NCBI RefSeq assembly: GCF_003515775.1 | Contig: NZ_QWEI01000008.1 | Coordinates: 96,835-160,834, forward strand | Reading direction: 5' to 3' | Source: Ureibacillus yapensis | GTDB lineage: Bacteria; Bacillota; Bacilli; Bacillales_A; Planococcaceae | Length of the DNA stretch: 64,000 nt | Shown: positions 60,474 through 64,000 of the stretch, piece after piece | How the letters are laid out: the number at the start of each line of letters is the position of its first letter | Position numbering within the stretch: position 1 is the stretch's first letter | Made by a program: the position numbers and the translations under genes | The notes under the pieces: generated by a model | What the model saw: only the letters and a program-made list of their open reading frames with translations | The model's database searches: none | Told to the model about the DNA's origin: nothing

Positions 60474-61421
60474 ATGAAAGTTTATTTTACATTTGATGCA
60501 CGGCCTGATTTACAAAAGCAATTAGTCGAACAATTTCCTGAAGTCGAATTTGTTTTTCGCAAAGGAATACATGCAGAGGACTTGGAAACGGCTGAAGTAA
60601 TTGTAACTTATGGGGAAGATTTGACGGATGCACACATTGAACAGGCATATAATTTAAAATGGATTTTCGTTGCTTCAGCAGGGATTGAGCAAATGCCAAA
60701 GCAAGCAATTGCCAACAAAAATATCCTAGTATCCAATGTTCGGGGAATTCATAAAAAACCGATGGCGGAATCCATATTAGCGCACATTTTATCTTTAAAA
60801 CGTTGTTTGCCATATATCTATAACAACCAACGCAACAAAATTTGGAATAAACGGGGAGGCCGTCCAACCGAATTAAATGGCAGTACAGCCTTGATCATAG
60901 GACCGGGTGCAATCGGTGGAGAGATTGGACGACTTCTCCAAGCGTTCGATGTTTATACAATAGGCTGCAATCGAAGCGGCAATCCGGCAGAATATATGAA
61001 TGAAACGTATCCTCTTGATGAACTAGCCGAACAATTGCCAAAAGCTGATATTGTTATTTCAATTTTGCCAAGCACAGATGAAACGGAGCACCTAATTCAG
61101 TACGAACATTTCGAGTTGATGCCAGAGCATGCAATCTTTATGAATTTTGGCCGGGGAAATTTGGTTGCAACAGATGTATTAATTCGTGCACTTGAAGAAA
61201 AACTAATTCAACACGCTGTTCTGGATGTGTTCGAAGAAGAACCGCTTCCAGCAGAAAGCAGTCTATGGGATTTGGACAATGTTACGATTTCTCCCCACTG
61301 TTCCAGCCATTCATCCCGCTATTTGGAAAGAAGCTTCGAAATTCTTATACCAAGCCTGGAAAAATACTTGCAGGGTGATACGAATCTTGAAAATAAGATG
61401 GAGATCTTGCGCGGTTATTGA
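60474..61421 (+). CDS. D-2-hydroxyacid dehydrogenase family protein (315 aa)
   Basis: NAD(P)-dependent reductase of the D-isomer 2-hydroxyacid family. The Rossmann motif is G-P-G-A-I-G-G-E-I-G-R near 143; the substrate arginine is in N-F-G-R-G (about 228), a glutamate in E-E-E-P-L-P, and the catalytic histidine in S-P-H-C-S-S-H-S-S. The substrate is not known; phosphoglycerate or glyoxylate reduction are typical. AGGGTAAAGGG precedes ATG 60474. Confidence 0.88.
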   Translation: MKVYFTFDARPDLQKQLVEQFPEVEFVFRKGIHAEDLETAEVIVTYGEDLTDAHIEQAYNLKWIFVASAGIEQMPKQAIANKNILVSNVRGIHKKPMAESILAHILSLKRCLPYIYNNQRNKIWNKRGGRPTELNGSTALIIGPGAIGGEIGRLLQAFDVYTIGCNRSGNPAEYMNETYPLDELAEQLPKADIVISILPSTDETEHLIQYEHFELMPEHAIFMNFGRGNLVATDVLIRALEEKLIQHAVLDVFEEEPLPAESSLWDLDNVTISPHCSSHSSRYLERSFEILIPSLEKYLQGDTNLENKMEILRGY

Positions 61422-61554
61422 GAATAAAATCGGCAACTGATAATCCCTGGACAATCTGCTTTCTAAGCATCGCAAATTTTTGATAATAAAAGCATTAACA
61501 TCTTAAATTTTTGCTTTTTTTCTTCAAGAATTATTAACGGGAAGTACAGATTTG

Positions 61555-61583
61555 TTGACTATAATAGAGAATTTAGGTACACT
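61555..61583 (+). promoter_or_regulatory. Promoter of perR
   Basis: TTGACT at 61555-61560 and TACACT at 61578-61583 with a 17-nt spacer; the PerR box starts 3 nt after the -10. Confidence 0.75.
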
Positions 61584-61585
61584 AA

Positions 61586-61600
61586 TTATAACAATTATAA
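61586..61600. promoter_or_regulatory. PerR box in the perR promoter
   Basis: TTATAACAATTATAA differs from the Per box TTATAATNATTATAA at one position. It overlaps the transcription start region, so PerR should repress its own gene, as in B. subtilis. Confidence 0.8.
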
Positions 61601-61632
61601 ATTAAGAATTAATTAGAAAGAGGTGCATGGCG

Positions 61633-62079
61633 ATGTCTGAAAAGCATTTGAAAGATGCCCTGGACACGTTAAAGACAACTGGTGTAAGAATTACTCCGCA
61701 ACGTCATGCTATTTTGGAATATTTAATTGAATCGATGACACATCCTACTGCCGATGAAATATATAAAGCGCTTGAAGGGAAATTCCCGAACATGAGCGTA
61801 GCAACTGTTTACAATAACTTACGTGTATTCCGTGAAGCGGGTTTAGTGAAAGAGTTGACATACGGAGATGCAGCAAGTCGATTTGATTTTGTAACAAATG
61901 ACCATTATCACATGATTTGTGAATCCTGTGGGAAGATTGTCGATTTCCATTACCCGGGATTGAACGAGGTGGAGCAATTTGCTTCCCATGTAACAGGCTA
62001 CAAAGTACACTCACACCGTCTGGAAGTGTACGGTACTTGCCAAGATTGCCTAGAAAATGCCGGAAAACAAATTTTATAG
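61633..62079 (+). CDS. perR: Peroxide-sensing Fur-family repressor PerR (148 aa)
   Basis: Metal-dependent repressor that senses H2O2 by iron-catalysed oxidation of histidines. The sensing ligands H37, D85, H91, H93 and D104 and the structural zinc cysteines C96, C99, C136 and C139 are all present at the same numbers as in B. subtilis PerR when ATG 61633 is used. ATG 61627 is also in frame, but it lies against the AGGTG ribosome site. The recognition helix region is [10 protein letters not shown]. Its boxes are seen here at perR and pfeT. Confidence 0.97.
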   Translation: MSEKHLKDALDTLKTTGVRITPQRHAILEYLIESMTHPTADEIYKALEGKFPNMSVATVYNNLRVFREAGLVKELTYGDAASRFDFVTNDHYHMICESCGKIVDFHYPGLNEVEQFASHVTGYKVHSHRLEVYGTCQDCLENAGKQIL

Positions 62080-62087
62080 TAAACTGG

Positions 62088-62118
62088 GCCTGGCAACAGT
62101 TTGTTGCCGGGTTTTTTT
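62088..62118 (+). terminator. Terminator of perR
   Basis: CCTGGCAACA pairs with TGTTGCCGGG and is followed by seven T. Confidence 0.85.
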
Positions 62119-62184
62119 GTGCAAAAAAAGAGCCTGCGGGAAAAGTTTATTTTGTACTTTCCTTGCAAGCTAAAAGCGTTAGAC

Positions 62185-62535
62185 TTAAATTTTTTTCTTA
62201 TTATAATCCTGGTCAAAATCTTTTCCTTCAAGTGCAGGATCCAATGTTAATGGCTCATTGCAGTACATGCACATATCCACACGACCAAGCACTTTTGTAT
62301 GGCGATTGCAATTAGGACAAACAACTTGGACAGCTTTTGTCGAAAGCAAACCGATCCATCCATATACTACGGTACTGCCGATAATACATAATAACCCTAG
62401 TGTCATAAAAATTAGAACCAATAGTTGATTCTCACGGAAGAAAATGGCCCCATACATTATAACGAACCCGATGAAAATAAGGGATAAAGCGAACGAACGG
62501 ATTTTATTTATCTTATTTTTATATTTTTTTGCCAT
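62185..62535 (-). CDS. ygzB: YgzB family membrane protein with zinc ribbon (116 aa)
   Basis: Two transmembrane helices (about 14-34 and 38-62) followed by a C-terminal zinc-ribbon-like part C-P-N-C near 73 and C-M-Y-C near 89. This matches YgzB, conserved beside perR in bacilli; function unknown. ATG 62535 follows a GGGAGGGTC site. The stop is in an AT-rich stretch with no clear terminator. Confidence 0.88.
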   Translation of the reverse strand: MAKKYKNKINKIRSFALSLIFIGFVIMYGAIFFRENQLLVLIFMTLGLLCIIGSTVVYGWIGLLSTKAVQVVCPNCNRHTKVLGRVDMCMYCNEPLTLDPALEGKDFDQDYNKKKI

Positions 62536-62762
62536 ATTTTCTTGACCCTCCCAATCTAGATTCTACTATAACATAGAACAATTTTATTTGAGGATAAGAA
62601 ATTAGACCAAAAAAATTCCCAGTACTCATTTTGTGGTATAAGAAGAGTATCTCACTTTAAGAGATTTGGAATGAAGTAAAAACAGATAAGCAATGCTCGA
62701 AAAGAAGGATTCTTTTATTGAATGTCGAAAAAATTATGTAACTGTGATTTAGGAGGATTATT

Positions 62763-63662
62763 ATGGAGCACATTTTGCGCCCGATCTATCAGGAGCGTGC
62801 AAGCCAATCGGAAACGTTGGGTGTTATTCTAGCAACTAAACGCGAAGAGACGATGAGTATAACGGATACATTTGATGCCGTGTTGTTGATTGTTGTGGAA
62901 AATGCGGAAATACCGATTTATACAAAGCATTATTTACATGAAGATAAAAAAATGGCGATGCATGTTATTACCGAAGAATTATTAAATAAAAGACTTAACA
63001 TTGGGATAGACAGAAGAATAGTCGATTGGATTTTTTACGGCAAAGTAATGTTTGACCGAAATGAATATCTATCAAACTTGAGGTCAAGGCTGCAAGAATT
63101 CCCTTACCTGGGCCGCAAATTAAAAACAGGCATCCAATTTTCAAAATTGATTCGACGTTATTTAGAAGGGAAAGAGTTTTTCAACCGTGGAAACTATTTT
63201 GATTCCTATCATCATGTAGTTGATTCCCTTCATCATTTAGCCAGACTCTCCGTTATTGAAAATGGATTATATCCAGAAGTGACAGTATGGTCCCAAGTGA
63301 AAAAAATCGAACCATCCATCTATAAGCTTTACGAGGAACTTGTGATGAGCACGGAAACTCTGGACAAACGACTTGAACTGTTATTTTTGGCGATTGAATT
63401 TTTGATCGGTTCAAGAACAAATGATGGAGCGCAGCATTTATTGGAAACGATGTTAACGAAAGAGACTTGGACGACGCAGGAACTACATAATCATAAAGAG
63501 CTGAAATATTATTCAAAGGACTTGGAAGTATTTGTTGAATACTTAATAGAAAAAGGTTGTATCATAGTAGAACCGCAACTATCTAAAAGTGAGTTGATTT
63601 ATCATCGCCATTATAAAGTAGATAGGGAGTTTGTCGAATCACAGTATAAGCCTCGGCAATAG
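62763..63662 (+). CDS. ygxA: YgxA-like nucleotidyltransferase-like protein (299 aa)
   Basis: A cytoplasmic protein conserved directly upstream of an rRNA operon in bacilli. The N-terminal half (L-G-V-I-L-A-T-K, D-A-V-L-L-I-V-V) is like a degenerate nucleotidyltransferase fold, and a helical part with R-Y-L-E-G-K-E-F-F-N-R-G-N-Y-F-D-S-Y-H-H-V-V-D-S-L follows; catalytic aspartates are not clear. Function unknown. AGGAGG precedes ATG 62763. Confidence 0.85.
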   Translation: MEHILRPIYQERASQSETLGVILATKREETMSITDTFDAVLLIVVENAEIPIYTKHYLHEDKKMAMHVITEELLNKRLNIGIDRRIVDWIFYGKVMFDRNEYLSNLRSRLQEFPYLGRKLKTGIQFSKLIRRYLEGKEFFNRGNYFDSYHHVVDSLHHLARLSVIENGLYPEVTVWSQVKKIEPSIYKLYEELVMSTETLDKRLELLFLAIEFLIGSRTNDGAQHLLETMLTKETWTTQELHNHKELKYYSKDLEVFVEYLIEKGCIIVEPQLSKSELIYHRHYKVDREFVESQYKPRQ

Positions 63663-63701
63663 GGAAGTATATATAAGAAAGATTCCTATAATCTAGCTTG
63701 A

Positions 63702-63738
63702 AAAATCGGGGGTGTAAAATACACTCCGATTTTTTTTA
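63702..63738 (+). terminator. Terminator of ygxA
   Basis: AAATCGG.GGTGTA pairs with TACACTCCGATTT and is followed by a T-run. Confidence 0.8.
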
Positions 63739-63747
63739 CAAAAAGTG

Positions 63748-63777
63748 TTGACTTTAATATAGATAACGTTGTATTAT
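63748..63777 (+). promoter_or_regulatory. rRNA operon promoter P1
   Basis: TTGACT at 63748-63753 and TATTAT at 63772-63777 with an 18-nt spacer. Confidence 0.65.
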
Positions 63778-63849
63778 TATAAACGTCGCTGAGGCGAACA
63801 GATAAAACTGAATCGCAAAGAACTTTGAAAAAAACTTTTTAAAAAGTTG

Positions 63850-63878
63850 TTGACAGAGTTCGAGTGAGATGTTATTAT
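63850..63878 (+). promoter_or_regulatory. rRNA operon promoter P2
   Basis: Perfect TTGACA at 63850-63855 and TATTAT at 63873-63878 with a 17-nt spacer, 102 bp after P1. Tandem strong promoters are usual for Bacillus rrn operons. Confidence 0.82.
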
Positions 63879-63885
63879 AGAGAAG

Positions 63886-64000
63886 TCGCTGAAAAACGAC
63901 GAAGAAATAATATGAACCTTGAAAACTGAACAACAAAACGTTAATGAATAAAGTTTCTTCCATTATAAGAAACAAAAAATTGGACATCAAAATTGATGCC
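63886..64000 (+). ncRNA. Pre-16S rRNA leader (operon continues outside)
   Basis: The sequence after P2 contains the Bacillales rrn leader phrase CCTTGAAAACTGAACAA and AT-rich processing-stem sequence. The 16S gene itself is not reached before the window ends. The call rests on leader motif, promoters and the ygxA-rrn gene order. Confidence 0.75.

Noticed and set aside
63886..64000. 5' end of 16S rRNA inside the window
   Set aside because: No match to the conserved 16S start (GAGTTTGATC-type) is present; only the leader is seen.

Overview
The window looks like a chromosomal segment of a low-GC, endospore-forming, motile Firmicute of the order Bacillales, most likely in the Planococcaceae (the Lysinibacillus/Solibacillus/Ureibacillus group). 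This is inferred from protein style and gene order, not from a database search. Supporting signs are a gamma-type small acid-soluble spore protein, a PdaA-type cortex deacetylase, motAB stator genes, AGGAGG-type ribosome binding sites with frequent TTG starts, and gene order like Bacillus subtilis (recX-yfhH-yfhJ, yfhP-mutY-sspE-ygaC-ygaD, then ygaE-hemL-bcp-perR-ygzB-ygxA-rrn). The right edge enters the leader of an rRNA operon with two tandem promoters; the 16S gene itself lies outside.

Layout. 1-3.5 kb: glutaredoxin, luciferase-like oxidoreductase, HAD hydrolase and a cysteine synthase paralogue, separated by decayed coding fragments. 3.7-10.5 kb: DEAD-box helicase, M29 aminopeptidase, SbcD-SbcC nuclease. 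10.5-16.3 kb: a 40-residue small gene, a DUF4870 membrane protein, TPP riboswitch-thiT, a second methionine aminopeptidase, a TspO-like protein, a frameshifted PPK2, a GNAT, beta-carbonic anhydrase and a 46-residue membrane peptide. 16.5-20.7 kb: motAB, a 52-bp tandem repeat array, and pseudouridine degradation (psuK-psuG). 20.9-25.4 kb: DUF1128, YtxH-like and YihY proteins, then an iron-efflux type P1B ATPase (pfeT) with a PerR box and a Fur-like box. 25.5-34.3 kb: class I fumarase with a duplicated 3' flank, SE1561 protein, MFS transporter, a carboxynorspermidine synthase/decarboxylase pair, and a GntR-DUF1648-CPBP operon under a palindromic operator.

34.4-46.4 kb: rlmD, two tandem FMN riboswitches ahead of a trimmed riboflavin operon (ribE, monofunctional ribB, ribH), pdaA, recX-yfhH-yfhJ, yfhP, mutY, an asparagine-rich SASP, ygaC and ygaD. 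46.5-52.4 kb: an App-type oligopeptide ABC transporter in the order ATPase, ATPase, binding protein, permease, permease. 52.4-57 kb: cysK, a sulfonate-type ABC transporter and a divergent Crp/Fnr regulator. 57-64 kb: ygaE, hemL, bcp, a D-2-hydroxyacid dehydrogenase, perR, ygzB, ygxA and the rrn promoters.

Two themes tie genes together. One is peroxide/iron homeostasis: perR is in the window with its own PerR box, and a perfect PerR box lies upstream of pfeT. The other is sulfur acquisition: two cysteine synthases, a sulfonate-type transporter and a luciferase-like monooxygenase. The least ordinary material is non-coding: tandem FMN riboswitches, a two-copy dispersed element whose hairpins show compensatory base changes, a three-copy GC-rich element, a 52-bp tandem array and a duplicated segment at the fumarase 3' end. 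I see no CRISPR array, prophage, transposase or tRNA gene.
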